From an uncultured Vibrio sp. (GTDB lineage: Bacteria > Pseudomonadota > Gammaproteobacteria > Enterobacterales > Vibrionaceae), in the NCBI RefSeq assembly GCF_963675395.1, contig NZ_OY776223.1, positions 2,418,001-2,482,000 on the forward strand: a DNA stretch of 64,000 bases, given 5' to 3'. The notes under the pieces are model-generated. The model saw only the letters and a program-made list of their open reading frames with translations, searched no databases and was not told the origin of the DNA. Shown here one piece after another: positions 49,902 to 61,193 of this stretch; position 1 is the first letter of the stretch, and the number at the start of each line of letters is the position of its first letter. Position numbers and translations under genes: made by a program.

Positions 49902-51125
49902 TTAGCCCAATACGCTCATTAAGTTAAAGATTGGCAGGTACATTGCTGTCACTAATCCGCCAACGACCACACCAAGAAAAACGATAATCAGCGGCTCGAG
50001 AATCTTACTCAGGTTATCGACGGTATTGTCTACTTCGAATTCATAGATGGTCGCCACTTTATTGAGCATCTCATCGAGCCTACCTGATTCTTCTCCAATC
50101 ATTACCATTTGTAGTACGAGTTCCGGGAAAACATCACAGTTACGCATCGCGACATACATTGGCATACCAGCTGCTGTATCACGATAGACCTCTTCTACTG
50201 CTAGCTGATAGTGCAGGTTTCCTGATGTTTTTGAGGTGGTTTTTAAGCTGGTCAGGATTGGGATACCAGCACTAAAGCTGGTGGCCAGGGTTCGGCTAAA
50301 TTTAGCAATCGCAGCCTTGGACAACATTGCGCCAAGAACGGGAACTTTCAATATGGCTCGATCCATCATCAAGCGAAAGGAATCAGAACGTTTTACCAGT
50401 ATTCTTGCTGATATAACTAGGCTAAGTGTCCCAAGAGCGATGAATGAACCCCAATTTTGCATCCAAGCAGACAAGTCTAGTACTTGTCTGGTAAACCAAG
50501 GTAATTCAGCACCAAAGCCGACGAACATTTTTTCAAACTCGGGAATAACTTGCGTGAGCATGAGATAGGAAACGCCCAACGCAACCAAAATGACCATCAT
50601 TGGGTAGATTAGGGCTTTTATGACTTTGGCTCTGAGTTCCTCGCTTTTCTCACGATAAGTGGCCAGTCGTTCAAATACTTCCGCCAAGTTACCTGACAGT
50701 TCTCCGGTCGAGATTAGATCAGTATATAGCGAGTCAAAGTGTGAGCTGGCGGTGCGCATCGCTTTAGACATAGGCGTGCCCGCTTCAACCGCCCTAGTTA
50801 TGCTCATTAAAATAGACTTCATCTCGGCTTTTTTATGGTTATTGGAGACCAGTTTCAAAGCCTGAACGAGTGGGACGCCTGTAATCAGCATGGTAGAGAT
50901 TTGTCGAGTGAAAACGGTGATGTCTTTGCCTTTTATGCGATGGCTGAGTTTGGTTAAAAAGGAAATACTGCTTTTTTTCAGTTTTTTTATTTTTATATGC
51001 TGGGCGTTGAGGCGTTCGCGCACTTCCACTTCGCTCATGGCCAGCGTTTTCCCTGAGGTCTTTTTTCCTGCGCTATTAATGCCTTTCCAGAGGAAGTTCT
51101 TGAGTTGTGGGGTCGTCGTTTTCAT
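49902..51125 (-). CDS. pilC: type IV pilus inner-membrane platform protein PilC
   Basis: PilC is the platform on which the PilB motor acts to extrude pili. The 407-residue protein has two T2SSF/GspF domains (residues ~75-200 and ~280-400). Their motifs are [21 protein letters not shown] with [17 protein letters not shown], and [19 protein letters not shown] with [17 protein letters not shown]. Three hydrophobic helices are visible. It is between pilB and pilD. Confidence 0.96.
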   Translation of the reverse strand: MKTTTPQLKNFLWKGINSAGKKTSGKTLAMSEVEVRERLNAQHIKIKKLKKSSISFLTKLSHRIKGKDITVFTRQISTMLITGVPLVQALKLVSNNHKKAEMKSILMSITRAVEAGTPMSKAMRTASSHFDSLYTDLISTGELSGNLAEVFERLATYREKSEELRAKVIKALIYPMMVILVALGVSYLMLTQVIPEFEKMFVGFGAELPWFTRQVLDLSAWMQNWGSFIALGTLSLVISARILVKRSDSFRLMMDRAILKVPVLGAMLSKAAIAKFSRTLATSFSAGIPILTSLKTTSKTSGNLHYQLAVEEVYRDTAAGMPMYVAMRNCDVFPELVLQMVMIGEESGRLDEMLNKVATIYEFEVDNTVDNLSKILEPLIIVFLGVVVGGLVTAMYLPIFNLMSVLG

Positions 51126-51155
51126 AGGCTAAATGGCTGCTAGTTCAAAGTGAAA

Positions 51156-52841
51156 TTAAAAGTAGAGCACGCGCTGCAGTTCGCTAAAGCTTGTGACGCC
51201 TTGCTTAAGCTTTTCTATACCTGACATTTGTAGTGTGCTCATCCCGTTATGGATGGCGAGTTTTTCGAGTTGATGTACAGAGGCACCTTTAATCAGTGCT
51301 TCGGATAGGGTTTCATCGAAACGCATCACCTCATAGATGCCAGTTCGTCCCGAATAGCCGTGTGTACAGTGGTTGCAGCCATTGGGGTTAGCTTGATAAA
51401 TCTGGTCAGTTGCTTGAATGCCAATATGTTGTAATGCGGTGGTAACCTCTTGAGGCTTTTTACAGTGCGGGCAAAGCTTACGGGCTAAGCGCTGGGCAAT
51501 AATAAGGCTGAGCGAAGAGGCGAGGTTAAAGCTTTCAACGCCCATATTCGTTAGGCGGATAACGGTTTCCGCGGCTGAATTGGTGTGCAGGGTAGAGAGG
51601 ACTAAGTGCCCGGTCTGTGCGGCTTTAATCGCGATTTCTGCGGTGTCCAAATCACGAATTTCTCCCACCATCACTACATCAGGGTCTTGGCGCAGGAAAG
51701 AGCGCAGAGCCTCGGCGAAACCAAAGCCAATTTTGGGCTGAACCTGAACCTGATTAATTCCGGAGAGGTTGATTTCGACCGGATCTTCCGCCGTAGAAAT
51801 ATTGATCTCTGGTTTATTGAGTATGCTCAGCCCTGTGTACAACGAGACGGTTTTGCCGCTGCCAGTTGGGCCAGTCATTAAAATCATGCCTTGTGGGCGA
51901 CGAAGAGCATCTAAATACAGCTGCTTTTGCTGGTCACTGTAGCCTAGTTTGTCGATATCCAGTGATGCAGAGCTGCTATCGAGCAGTCGTAATACGATCT
52001 TTTCTCCGAACAGGGTGGGTAAGGTGGACACTCGCATATCAATGGCAGTGTCTTGATTGAGTTTCAGCTTGATACGTCCGTCTTGTGGCAAACGCCTTTC
52101 GGCAATATCTAGTTTGGACAGAATTTTGATCCGTGCTGATAAGCGCCGACTTAAATGGCTTGGCGGCTGCTGAGTCTCAATCAATATGCCGTCGCAGCGT
52201 AGGCGAACCCGATACATTTTTTCGTAAGGCTCAAAGTGGATATCGGATGCGCCTTTACGCACCGCGTCGAGCAAAATCTGGTTGATATAGCGACTAACCG
52301 GTGAGTCGTCCAGGCTTAAGTCTTCGATGTTGTCGATTTCATCTGCGCCCACGTCAACCAGATTGGCTAACTCTTCTTGGTTGATCTCTTTTAAGCCCGA
52401 CTTCTCATGACTCAATGAACGACCATATAAGCGCCGAATTGCAGCGCTGAGTTCTCGAAAATCCGCCAAGACCAATTCAATTTGTAAACCAGTGGCAAAG
52501 CGGAAATCATCTTCAGCTTGTTGATTCGTGGGGTCTGCAACCGCTAATAATAACGTTGAAGGCGTGCGGTGGAGTGGGAGCGCGTTATGACGTGTGATTA
52601 ACTCCCTAAGACCAAGTTGTTGACAAAGAGAAGCGTACTCATATTGAGATAACTCAGGCCGATTTAAACCAAAGAGAGAACTTAAGTGCTCAGCGAGCTC
52701 GCTTGATGTAAATAATCCAGAACTCACTAACGCTTCCGGCATCGAAGTACCAGAAGCGTTGACTTGCTCTACTAACGATTCTTCTTGGTGTAAATTGATT
52801 AATCCCATCTGGCGAAGAATCGTTGAGAGGTTGGTTAGCAT
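51156..52841 (-). CDS. pilB: type IV pilus assembly ATPase PilB
   Basis: PilB powers pilus extension. The 561-residue protein has the N-terminal MshEN/GspE-N type domain (residues ~1-150), Walker A MTGPTGSGKTVSLYTGL, the Asp and His boxes (AEDPVEINLSGINQVQV; TGHLVLSTLHTNSA), Walker B DPDVVMVGEIRDLDTAEIA and a tetracysteine zinc motif (CPHCKK, CNHC). Its start is 2 bases after the pilA stop. Confidence 0.97.
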   Translation of the reverse strand: MLTNLSTILRQMGLINLHQEESLVEQVNASGTSMPEALVSSGLFTSSELAEHLSSLFGLNRPELSQYEYASLCQQLGLRELITRHNALPLHRTPSTLLLAVADPTNQQAEDDFRFATGLQIELVLADFRELSAAIRRLYGRSLSHEKSGLKEINQEELANLVDVGADEIDNIEDLSLDDSPVSRYINQILLDAVRKGASDIHFEPYEKMYRVRLRCDGILIETQQPPSHLSRRLSARIKILSKLDIAERRLPQDGRIKLKLNQDTAIDMRVSTLPTLFGEKIVLRLLDSSSASLDIDKLGYSDQQKQLYLDALRRPQGMILMTGPTGSGKTVSLYTGLSILNKPEINISTAEDPVEINLSGINQVQVQPKIGFGFAEALRSFLRQDPDVVMVGEIRDLDTAEIAIKAAQTGHLVLSTLHTNSAAETVIRLTNMGVESFNLASSLSLIIAQRLARKLCPHCKKPQEVTTALQHIGIQATDQIYQANPNGCNHCTHGYSGRTGIYEVMRFDETLSEALIKGASVHQLEKLAIHNGMSTLQMSGIEKLKQGVTSFSELQRVLYF

Positions 52842-52843
52842 GG

Positions 52844-53332
52844 CTAGTTAGTTGGGCAAAAATCAGCGTAATCATCACCCGCTGTTGAATCACACGATGC
52901 AATCCAAACAACGCCGTTTGAGTCTAACTTGGGAGTCATTACGACTTTAAAGCCTGCAGGTAGTCCTCCCTTTCCTTCTGTAGGATCAATTAATGCTGTT
53001 ATGGATGTATCTGCTGTCACGTCCCCATCAGTTACTGTTACAGTTGAGGAAACAGAGAACTTATCGCCAGAGTTTGCCCCTTTGCTGAAGGTTTGAGTAT
53101 CTGGCACCCCCCCTTCTGTTGAGGAACAATTGGTTTCGTTGTTAAGCAAGCAGACGCCTACAGCTGTTTTAAATGCAGTGGAAGCATTCAGCATTTCGGT
53201 TGCATGAGCTCTTTTCGTGTAATTTTGATATGCAGGGACTGCAAATGCTGCAAGTACGCCAATAATTGCCACCACAATCATTAATTCAATCAGCGTAAAA
53301 CCTTGCTGTTTTTTGTGTTTATTTGACTTCAT
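52844..53332 (-). CDS. pilA: major type IV pilin PilA
   Basis: The 162-residue prepilin has a short leader cleaved after Gly11. The mature pilin begins [20 protein letters not shown], with Glu5 at the usual position. Cys61/Cys69 and the C-terminal Cys147/Cys159 pair (D-region) probably form disulfides. In vibrios the PilABCD pilus is the chitin-regulated (ChiRP) pilus used for natural competence. The frame extends 41 codons upstream; ATG 53332 follows GAAGGAAGAG and gives the correct leader. The surface part (residues 70-140) is expected to vary between strains. Confidence 0.95.
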   Translation of the reverse strand: MKSNKHKKQQGFTLIELMIVVAIIGVLAAFAVPAYQNYTKRAHATEMLNASTAFKTAVGVCLLNNETNCSSTEGGVPDTQTFSKGANSGDKFSVSSTVTVTDGDVTADTSITALIDPTEGKGGLPAGFKVVMTPKLDSNGVVWIASCDSTAGDDYADFCPTN

Positions 53333-53499
53333 TTTCTCTTCCTTCTCATGAGATAGATAATGCTGTTGCATTGGCACAAGATTATGGAGAGTAAGAAGTG
53401 GTGAAAACTGGTAGGCTGCGGGTGATCGAGTCAGATAGATATCTTTAATGCTCAATTACATTCGATATGCAATGAATTGCGATTGGTTTGGCTTTTTAC

Positions 53500-53536
53500 G
53501 GATAAAAATAAAGGGCCAAAGAGCCCCTTATTTAAT
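53500..53536 (-). terminator. nadC terminator
   Basis: On the minus strand AAATAAGGGGC and GGCCCTTTATTT form a stem with a TTTATTTTTAT tail, 55 bp after nadC. Confidence 0.75.
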
Positions 53537-53590
53537 GCTTGTTTTGTAAGTCGTTGAATTTTCTTGTTTAATATGGTTTTTGTCAATTGG

Positions 53591-54544
<954 letters not shown>

Positions 54545-54570
54545 TTAATTTGCAAACTAGAGAGGTTGAT

Positions 54571-55116
54571 ATGCCCCCAATAATCGAGAATGGTTGGTTG
54601 ACGCAAGCAAAGCATGTCCCGTCGCCTTTTTTTGATGCTCGTTCGGATACAAATGATATCTCTCTGCTAGTGGTGCATAACATTAGTTTGCCGCCTGGCC
54701 AGTTTGGTGGTCCTTATATTGAGGACTTTTTCTGCGGGAAATTGGACCCGAAAGCGCATCCATTTTTTGAAGTAATTCACAAAATAGGGGTTTCGGCTCA
54801 TTGCTTGATCAAGAGAAATGGCGAGGTTGTTCAGTTTGTTTCCTTTCTTGATAGAGCATGGCATGCGGGACAATCAAGTTTTGCTGGACGAGTTGGATGC
54901 AATGACTATTCGATAGGTATTGAACTGGAAGGGACAGAGTTTGTTGCCTACACAGATGAACAATATCAGTCACTTGCGCAGCTCTCTCAAGCAATCATGT
55001 CGCAATATCCTAACGTCACCCCCCAACGAATTACCGGCCATCAATACATCGCTCCACTACGAAAAAGTGATCCTGGCTTAAGCTTTGACTGGGTAAAATA
55101 TCGACGACTAATTTGA
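54571..55116 (+). CDS. ampD: 1,6-anhydro-N-acetylmuramyl-L-alanine amidase AmpD
   Basis: AmpD cleaves recycled anhydro-muropeptides in the cytoplasm; its loss induces AmpC beta-lactamases in species that have them. The 181-residue amidase_2 protein has LLVVHNISLPPGQFGG (first zinc His), SAHCLIKRNGEVVQFV, RAWHAGQS and the C-terminal ITGHQYIAPLRKSDPG with the other His and Asp ligands. No signal peptide is visible. ATG 54571 follows AGAGAGG. Confidence 0.95.
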   Translation: MPPIIENGWLTQAKHVPSPFFDARSDTNDISLLVVHNISLPPGQFGGPYIEDFFCGKLDPKAHPFFEVIHKIGVSAHCLIKRNGEVVQFVSFLDRAWHAGQSSFAGRVGCNDYSIGIELEGTEFVAYTDEQYQSLAQLSQAIMSQYPNVTPQRITGHQYIAPLRKSDPGLSFDWVKYRRLI

Positions 55117-55161
55117 AATAAACTTGTGATAATTATGTAAATTACAAAGGCTAAAATCAAT

Positions 55162-55192
55162 AAGGTATGGGGTTATCCATACCTTTTTTTAT
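55162..55192 (+). terminator. ampD terminator
   Basis: AAGGTATGG-GGTTAT-CCATACCTT followed by TTTTTAT. Confidence 0.9.
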
Positions 55193-55344
55193 ACAAAAAA
55201 TAATACCTTTTGTTGAAAAATAACTACATTTTCGTGTGTTTGTACCCAGGTGAGGTCGATATTTGTGCTGAACATTATGTCATTTTATGTTTTTACTTTT
55301 CATATCTGCTAGCACGTCATTCACCCAGTTGTTTTATTATTGTA

Positions 55345-55359
55345 ATTGGTAAGACCAAT
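55345..55359 (+). promoter_or_regulatory. PdhR operator, distal
   Basis: ATTGGTAAGACCAAT is a perfect ATTGGT-N3-ACCAAT dyad, the established PdhR box, 168 bp before pdhR. Confidence 0.85.
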
Positions 55360-55482
55360 TTTATTGCTGTTTTAACCGCCAATTGTTATCAGAGTGTTTT
55401 GGCTAGGCTTGTTCTATGATTTAGGTCAATTTTTGGCTGGACAGTCACGTTTTAATTATGTTAATTTCTGCACCAACTTAAA

Positions 55483-55497
55483 ATTGGTATTACCAAT
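55483..55497 (+). promoter_or_regulatory. PdhR operator, proximal
   Basis: ATTGGTATTACCAAT is a second perfect PdhR dyad, 29 bp before the pdhR start, placed to block transcription of pdhR-aceE-aceF. Confidence 0.9.
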
Positions 55498-55526
55498 TAC
55501 CTGCAAGAGTAGAAGAATAATAAATT

Positions 55527-56294
55527 ATGGCTTATCAAAGGATTCGTCAGCCAAAGCTCTCTGATGTTATTGAACAAGAGTTAGAAAGGTTGATTGTGGA
55601 AGGAACATTGTCTCCGGGGCAGCAGTTGCCACCAGAGCGCGAACTGGCAAAACAGTTTGATGTTTCTCGTCCGTCGATCCGTGAGGCAATTCAACGCCTT
55701 GAAGCTAAGCGTCTTCTTACTCGTCGTCAGGGTGGTGGCACTTTTGTTAGCGACAACATCTGGAAAAGTTTTTCAGATCCTCTGCTAAATTTATTGTCTA
55801 GCCACTCTGAAACTCAGCTGGATTTACTGGAAACGCGTCACGCGATGGAAGGTATTGCCGCTTACTTTGCAGCCGTTCGTGGTACCGAAGAAGATTTTGC
55901 TCGAATTCAAGCCTGTCTTGAACGAATCAGCCAAGCGCAATCAAACAATGATGTTGCAGCTGAATCGGCGGAAGTCATGCAGTTCTTAATTGCTTTAACG
56001 GAAGCGGCTCACAACGTAGTACTCCTACATATTGTGCGCAGTCTGGCACCTTTGCTTGAGCAAAATATTCTACAGAATTTTAAATTATTACATCGCCGCC
56101 CTGAAGCGGTCGAGAAAGTAAGTAAACACCGAGCTAATATCGTGGATGCGATTGTATCTGGTCAGCCAGAAAAGGCGCGTGAGATGTCTCATTCACACTT
56201 AGCTTATATTGAAGAAACATTGTTGGATTTGACCAGAGAAGAGTCTCGTCGTGAACGCTCTTTACGTCGAATGCAACAGGGCAATGACTCGTAA
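55527..56294 (+). CDS. pdhR: pyruvate dehydrogenase complex repressor PdhR
   Basis: PdhR is a GntR-family repressor released from DNA by pyruvate. The 255-residue protein has the winged helix ([64 protein letters not shown], residues 11-75) and a FadR-type helical effector domain ([42 protein letters not shown]). It heads pdhR-aceE-aceF(-lpd), and two perfect PdhR boxes lie upstream. Confidence 0.96.
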   Translation: MAYQRIRQPKLSDVIEQELERLIVEGTLSPGQQLPPERELAKQFDVSRPSIREAIQRLEAKRLLTRRQGGGTFVSDNIWKSFSDPLLNLLSSHSETQLDLLETRHAMEGIAAYFAAVRGTEEDFARIQACLERISQAQSNNDVAAESAEVMQFLIALTEAAHNVVLLHIVRSLAPLLEQNILQNFKLLHRRPEAVEKVSKHRANIVDAIVSGQPEKAREMSHSHLAYIEETLLDLTREESRRERSLRRMQQGNDS

Positions 56295-56343
56295 CGACGA
56301 TTTGCTTGTTTTATAGATCCAACCAATAGAAGGATAGATCGCC

Positions 56344-59004
56344 ATGTCTGATATGAAGCATGACGTAGATGCACTGGAAACTCAAGAATGGCTACAAGCA
56401 CTTGAGTCAGTTGTACGTGAAGAAGGCGTAGAGCGTGCTCAGTTCCTACTTGAGCAAGTTCTAGATAAAGCACGTCTAGACGGTGTTGACATGCCAACTG
56501 GAATCACCACGAACTACATCAACACGATTCCAGCAGATCAAGAACCAGCTTACCCAGGTGACACAACACTTGAGCGTCGTATTCGTTCCATCATCCGCTG
56601 GAACGCAATCATGATCGTTCTACGTGCATCGAAGAAAGACCTAGAACTAGGCGGCCACATGGCGTCTTTCCAGTCTTCTGCTGCATTCTACGAAACATGT
56701 TTCAACCATTTCTTCCGTGCTCCAAACGAGAAGGATGGTGGCGACCTAGTTTACTACCAAGGTCACATTTCACCAGGTATCTACTCTCGTGCATTCGTTG
56801 AAGGCCGTCTAACTGAAGAGCAGCTAGACAACTTCCGTCAAGAAGTAGATGGTAAAGGTATCCCGTCATACCCACACCCTAAACTGATGCCTGAATTCTG
56901 GCAGTTCCCGACTGTATCTATGGGTCTGGGCCCAATCGCTTCTATCTACCAAGCTCGTTTCCTTAAGTACCTTGAAGGTCGTGGCCTGAAAGACACTTCT
57001 GAGCAGCGCGTATACGCGTTCCTGGGTGACGGTGAGATGGATGAGCCAGAATCACGTGGTGCTATCTCTTTCGCTGCGCGTGAGAAGCTAGACAACCTAT
57101 GTTTCCTAATCAACTGTAACCTACAGCGTCTAGACGGCCCTGTAATGGGTAACGGTAAGATCATTCAAGAACTTGAAGGTCTGTTCAAGGGTGCTGGCTG
57201 GAACGTAGTGAAAGTAATCTGGGGTAACAACTGGGATTCTCTACTAGCTAAAGATACGACTGGTAAGCTTCTACAGCTTATGAACGAAACGATCGACGGC
57301 GACTACCAAACATTTAAATCAAAAGATGGCGCGTACGTACGTGAGCACTTCTTTGGTAAATACCCAGAGACTGCTGCACTAGTGGCTGACATGACTGATG
57401 ACGAAATCTTCGCACTTAAGCGTGGTGGTCACGAGTCTTCTAAGCTTTACGCGGCTTACAAAAACGCAGCAGATACTAAAGGCCGTCCAACGGTTATCCT
57501 AGCTAAGACCGTTAAAGGTTACGGCATGGGTGAAGCGGCAGAAGGTAAGAACATCGCGCACCAAGTTAAGAAGATGGACATGACTCACGTACTACAACTA
57601 CGTGATCGTCTAGGTCTACAAGATCTTCTGACTGACGAAGCAGTGAAAGAGCTTAAGTACCTGAAACTTGAAGAAGGTTCAAAAGAGCACGAGTACCTAC
57701 ACGCTCGTCGTAAAGCGCTACACGGTTACACACCTCAGCGTCTGCCAAACTTCACTCAAGAACTTGTTGTTCCTGAGCTAGAAGAGTTCAAGCCTCTACT
57801 GGAAGAGCAGAAGCGTGACATCTCTTCTACGATGGCATTCGTACGTTCACTTAACGTTCTGCTTAAGAATAAGAACATTGGTCAAAACATTGTTCCTATC
57901 ATTGCGGATGAAGCTCGTACATTCGGTATGGAAGGTCTGTTCCGTCAAATCGGTATTTACAACCCGCACGGCCAGACTTACACACCAGAAGACCGTGGCG
58001 TAGTTTCTTACTACAAAGAAGCGACTTCAGGTCAGGTTCTACAAGAAGGTATCAACGAGCTAGGTGCTATGTCTTCATGGGTTGCAGCAGCAACTTCATA
58101 CAGCACGAACGACCTACCAATGATTCCGTTCTACATCTACTACTCTATGTTCGGTTTCCAACGTGTTGGCGACATGGCGTGGATGGCTGGTGACCAACAA
58201 GCACGTGGTTTCCTACTGGGTGCAACGGCTGGTCGTACTACGCTGAACGGTGAAGGTCTACAGCACGAAGATGGTCACTCGCACATCATGGCGGGTACGG
58301 TTCCTAACTGTATCTCTTACGATCCGACATTCGCTTACGAAGTAGCGGTAATCATGCAAGACGGTATCCGTCGCATGTACGGTGAACAAGAGAACGTGTT
58401 CTACTACCTAACGCTAATGAACGAGAACTACGCAATGCCAGCAATGCCAGAAGGCGCTGAAGAAGGCATTCGTAAGGGTATCTACAAGCTAGAAACTTAC
58501 ACTGGTTCTAAAGGTAAAGTTCAGCTAATGAGCTCTGGTACTATCATGAACGAAGTACGTAAAGCAGCTCAAATCCTTAGCGATGAGTACGGTGTTGCAT
58601 CTGACGTTTACTCTGTAACGTCATTCAACGAAGTAACTCGCGACGGTCAAGCGGCTGAGCGTTACAACATGCTACACCCAGAAGCGGAAGCGCAAGTACC
58701 ATACATCCAAACTGTAATGGGTACTGAGCCAGCTATCGCAGCAACAGACTACATGAAGAACTACGCAGAGCAGGTTCGTGCATTCATCCCTGCTGAATCA
58801 TACAAAGTTCTTGGTACTGACGGTTTCGGTCGCTCAGACAGCCGTGAAAACCTACGTCGTCACTTCGAAGTGAACGCAGGTTACGTAGTCGTAGCAGCGC
58901 TAACTGAACTAGCGAAACGTGGCGAAGTTGAAAAATCTGTAGTTGTAGAAGCTATTAAGAAATTCGACATCGACACTGAGAAAACAAACCCGCTATACGC
59001 TTAA
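56344..59004 (+). CDS. aceE: pyruvate dehydrogenase E1 component
   Basis: AceE decarboxylates pyruvate using thiamine diphosphate and passes the acetyl group to AceF lipoyl groups. The 886-residue homodimeric-type E1 has the ThDP site (FLGDGEMDEPESRGAISFA and NLQRLDGPVMGNGKI), GRPTVILAKTVKGYGMG, the second domain (IVPIIADEARTFGMEGLFRQIGIY, MIPFYIYYSMFGFQRVGDMAWMAGDQ) and the C-terminal VLGTDGFGRSDSRENLRRHFEV. Codon usage is strongly biased toward high expression. Confidence 0.98.
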   Translation: MSDMKHDVDALETQEWLQALESVVREEGVERAQFLLEQVLDKARLDGVDMPTGITTNYINTIPADQEPAYPGDTTLERRIRSIIRWNAIMIVLRASKKDLELGGHMASFQSSAAFYETCFNHFFRAPNEKDGGDLVYYQGHISPGIYSRAFVEGRLTEEQLDNFRQEVDGKGIPSYPHPKLMPEFWQFPTVSMGLGPIASIYQARFLKYLEGRGLKDTSEQRVYAFLGDGEMDEPESRGAISFAAREKLDNLCFLINCNLQRLDGPVMGNGKIIQELEGLFKGAGWNVVKVIWGNNWDSLLAKDTTGKLLQLMNETIDGDYQTFKSKDGAYVREHFFGKYPETAALVADMTDDEIFALKRGGHESSKLYAAYKNAADTKGRPTVILAKTVKGYGMGEAAEGKNIAHQVKKMDMTHVLQLRDRLGLQDLLTDEAVKELKYLKLEEGSKEHEYLHARRKALHGYTPQRLPNFTQELVVPELEEFKPLLEEQKRDISSTMAFVRSLNVLLKNKNIGQNIVPIIADEARTFGMEGLFRQIGIYNPHGQTYTPEDRGVVSYYKEATSGQVLQEGINELGAMSSWVAAATSYSTNDLPMIPFYIYYSMFGFQRVGDMAWMAGDQQARGFLLGATAGRTTLNGEGLQHEDGHSHIMAGTVPNCISYDPTFAYEVAVIMQDGIRRMYGEQENVFYYLTLMNENYAMPAMPEGAEEGIRKGIYKLETYTGSKGKVQLMSSGTIMNEVRKAAQILSDEYGVASDVYSVTSFNEVTRDGQAAERYNMLHPEAEAQVPYIQTVMGTEPAIAATDYMKNYAEQVRAFIPAESYKVLGTDGFGRSDSRENLRRHFEVNAGYVVVAALTELAKRGEVEKSVVVEAIKKFDIDTEKTNPLYA

Positions 59005-59023
59005 TTAAGAAGGTAGATAAGAA

Positions 59024-60916
59024 ATGGCAATCGAAATTAATGTACCAGACATCGGTGCGGATGAGGTTGAAGTTACTGAGATTCTTGTGAGCGTTGGCGA
59101 CAAGGTTGAAGAAGAGCAGTCTCTGATCACTGTTGAAGGCGATAAAGCTTCTATGGAAGTTCCTGCTTCTCAAGCGGGTATCGTTAAAGAAATCAAAGTT
59201 GCAGAAGGCGACAAGGTTTCTACTGGTTCTCTAATCATGATTTTCGAAGCTGAAGGTGCCGCTGCAGAAGCGGCTCCTGCGGCGGCCCCAGCAGTTGAAG
59301 CGGCACCTGTAGCAGCTCCTGCAGCGGCAGAACTGAAAGAAGTTCACGTACCAGATATCGGTGGTGACGAAGTTGAAGTTACTGAAATCATGGTAGCAAT
59401 CGGCGACAGCATCGAAGAAGAGCAATCTCTGATCACTGTAGAAGGCGACAAAGCTTCTATGGAAGTTCCTGCACCATTCGCAGGTACGCTTAAAGAGATC
59501 AAAGTAGCAGCAGGCGATAAAGTATCGACTGGCTCTCTAATCATGGTATTCGAAGTAGCAGGTTCAGGCGCTCCTGCGGCAGTAGAAGCACCAGCGGCAG
59601 CAGCTCCAGCAGCATCTGCGGCAAAAGAAGTTAACGTTCCAGATATCGGTGGCGACGAAGTAGAAGTTACTGAAATCATGGTTGCAGTTGGCGATACAGT
59701 GGAAGAAGAGCAATCTCTAATCACTGTAGAAGGCGACAAAGCTTCTATGGAAGTTCCTGCACCATTCGCTGGTACTGTTAAAGAAATCAAGATTGCAGCT
59801 GGCGACAAAGTGTCTACTGGCTCACTAATCATGGTATTCGAAGTGGCGGGCGCAGCTCCAGCTCCTGCAGCGGCTCCAGCTCAAGCGGCAGCACCTGCAG
59901 CAGCTGCTCCTAAAGCAGAAGCTCCAGCGGCAGCAGCTACAGCAGCAACCGGGACGCCGGCCGCAGGCGAGTTCAAAGAGAACGACGAGTACGCTCATGC
60001 GTCTCCAGTTGTTCGTCGTCTAGCTCGTGAGTTCGGCGTAAACCTTTCTAAGGTTAAAGGTTCTGGTCGTAAGAGCCGTATCCTGAAAGAAGACGTTCAG
60101 AACTACGTGAAAGAAGCGCTTAAGCGTCTTGAGTCTGGTGCAGCAGCATCTGGCAAAGGCGACGGTGCAGCTCTTGGTCTACTACCATGGCCAAAAGTGG
60201 ACTTCAGCAAGTTCGGTGAGACAGAAGTTCAACCTCTATCTCGCATTAAGAAGATCTCTGGTGCTAACCTACACCGTAACTGGGTAATGATCCCGCACGT
60301 TACACAGTGGGATAACGCAGACATCACGGCTCTTGAAGCATTCCGTAAAGAGCAAAATGCGATTGAAGCGAAGAAAGACACTGGCATGAAGATCACTCCA
60401 CTAGTGTTCATCATGAAAGCAGTTGCTAAAGCACTTGAAGCGTTCCCTGCGTTCAACTCTTCTCTATCAGAAGACGGTGAGAGCCTAATTCTGAAGAAAT
60501 ACGTGAACGTTGGTATCGCGGTAGATACGCCAAACGGTCTGGTTGTTCCTGTATTTAAAGACGTGAACAAGAAAGGCATCTACGAGCTATCTGAAGAGCT
60601 AATGGCTGTTTCTAAGAAAGCTCGTGCTGGTAAGCTAACTGCGGCTGACATGCAGGGTGGCTGTTTCACTATCTCTAGCCTTGGCGGCATCGGCGGTACT
60701 GCGTTTACTCCAATCGTAAACGCGCCAGAAGTGGGTATCCTAGGTGTATCTAAGTCAGAGATGAAACCGGTATGGAACGGTAAAGAGTTCGAACCGCGTC
60801 TACAACTTCCATTGTCTCTATCATACGACCACCGTGTGATCGATGGTGCGGAAGGTGCGCGTTTCATCACTTACCTAAACTCATGTCTATCTGACATTCG
60901 TCGTCTAGTTCTTTAA
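59024..60916 (+). CDS. aceF: pyruvate dehydrogenase E2, dihydrolipoyl acetyltransferase
   Basis: AceF is the E2 core that moves the acetyl group to CoA. The 630-residue protein has three lipoyl domains, each with [10 protein letters not shown] (first lipoyl Lys at 41), separated by Ala/Pro-rich linkers. A peripheral subunit-binding domain follows ([33 protein letters not shown]), then the catalytic acyltransferase domain ([23 protein letters not shown] start, [17 protein letters not shown] with catalytic His). Three lipoyl repeats match E. coli. The repeats are near-identical at DNA level, so they may recombine. Confidence 0.98.
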   Translation: MAIEINVPDIGADEVEVTEILVSVGDKVEEEQSLITVEGDKASMEVPASQAGIVKEIKVAEGDKVSTGSLIMIFEAEGAAAEAAPAAAPAVEAAPVAAPAAAELKEVHVPDIGGDEVEVTEIMVAIGDSIEEEQSLITVEGDKASMEVPAPFAGTLKEIKVAAGDKVSTGSLIMVFEVAGSGAPAAVEAPAAAAPAASAAKEVNVPDIGGDEVEVTEIMVAVGDTVEEEQSLITVEGDKASMEVPAPFAGTVKEIKIAAGDKVSTGSLIMVFEVAGAAPAPAAAPAQAAAPAAAAPKAEAPAAAATAATGTPAAGEFKENDEYAHASPVVRRLAREFGVNLSKVKGSGRKSRILKEDVQNYVKEALKRLESGAAASGKGDGAALGLLPWPKVDFSKFGETEVQPLSRIKKISGANLHRNWVMIPHVTQWDNADITALEAFRKEQNAIEAKKDTGMKITPLVFIMKAVAKALEAFPAFNSSLSEDGESLILKKYVNVGIAVDTPNGLVVPVFKDVNKKGIYELSEELMAVSKKARAGKLTAADMQGGCFTISSLGGIGGTAFTPIVNAPEVGILGVSKSEMKPVWNGKEFEPRLQLPLSLSYDHRVIDGAEGARFITYLNSCLSDIRRLVL

Positions 60917-60929
60917 TAGAAGTAGATGA

Positions 60930-60958
60930 GAGAGGCGGCAAATTAGCCGCCTCTGTTT
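60930..60958 (+). terminator. aceF terminator-like hairpin
   Basis: AGAGGCGGC-AAATTA-GCCGCCTCT followed by GTTTAT. It separates aceF from lpd, which has a 277-bp leader and probably its own promoter. Confidence 0.7.
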
Positions 60959-61193
60959 ATAGCGAATAACGAATAAAAATTATCGACAATTTGGTTGTTC
61001 CCCCCTACTTAGTTCAGGGTTTTCTCAATCGAATTGTTGTCTAGCTCACAGGCTAAATTGATTTACTTTTCACGCCATTAACATCTCTGTAAACTGTTAG
61101 CGGTCTGAAAGTCACTGTTTAAAAATCTTACTTAAACAAAAAGAATCAAAAAAACACTCAGCCTGTTAGGGATAATGACTACAAGAGGTCAAA

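Larger units (their letters stand above)
55117..55526 (+). promoter_or_regulatory. ampD-pdhR intergenic regulatory region
   Basis: 410 bp without a gene. It holds the ampD terminator (55162-55192), two PdhR operators (55345-55359 and 55483-55497), and an FNR-like ATGAT-TTAG-GTCAA (55416-55429), one mismatch per half from TTGAT-N4-ATCAA. Confidence 0.7.

Noticed and set aside
55210..55419. 69-codon frame in the pdhR promoter region
   Set aside because: It covers a perfect PdhR operator and has no clear ribosome site; regulatory DNA is the better reading.
59024..59860. Long minus-strand frames opposite aceF lipoyl repeats
   Set aside because: They mirror the biased codons of the repeated lipoyl domains and have no independent start signals.
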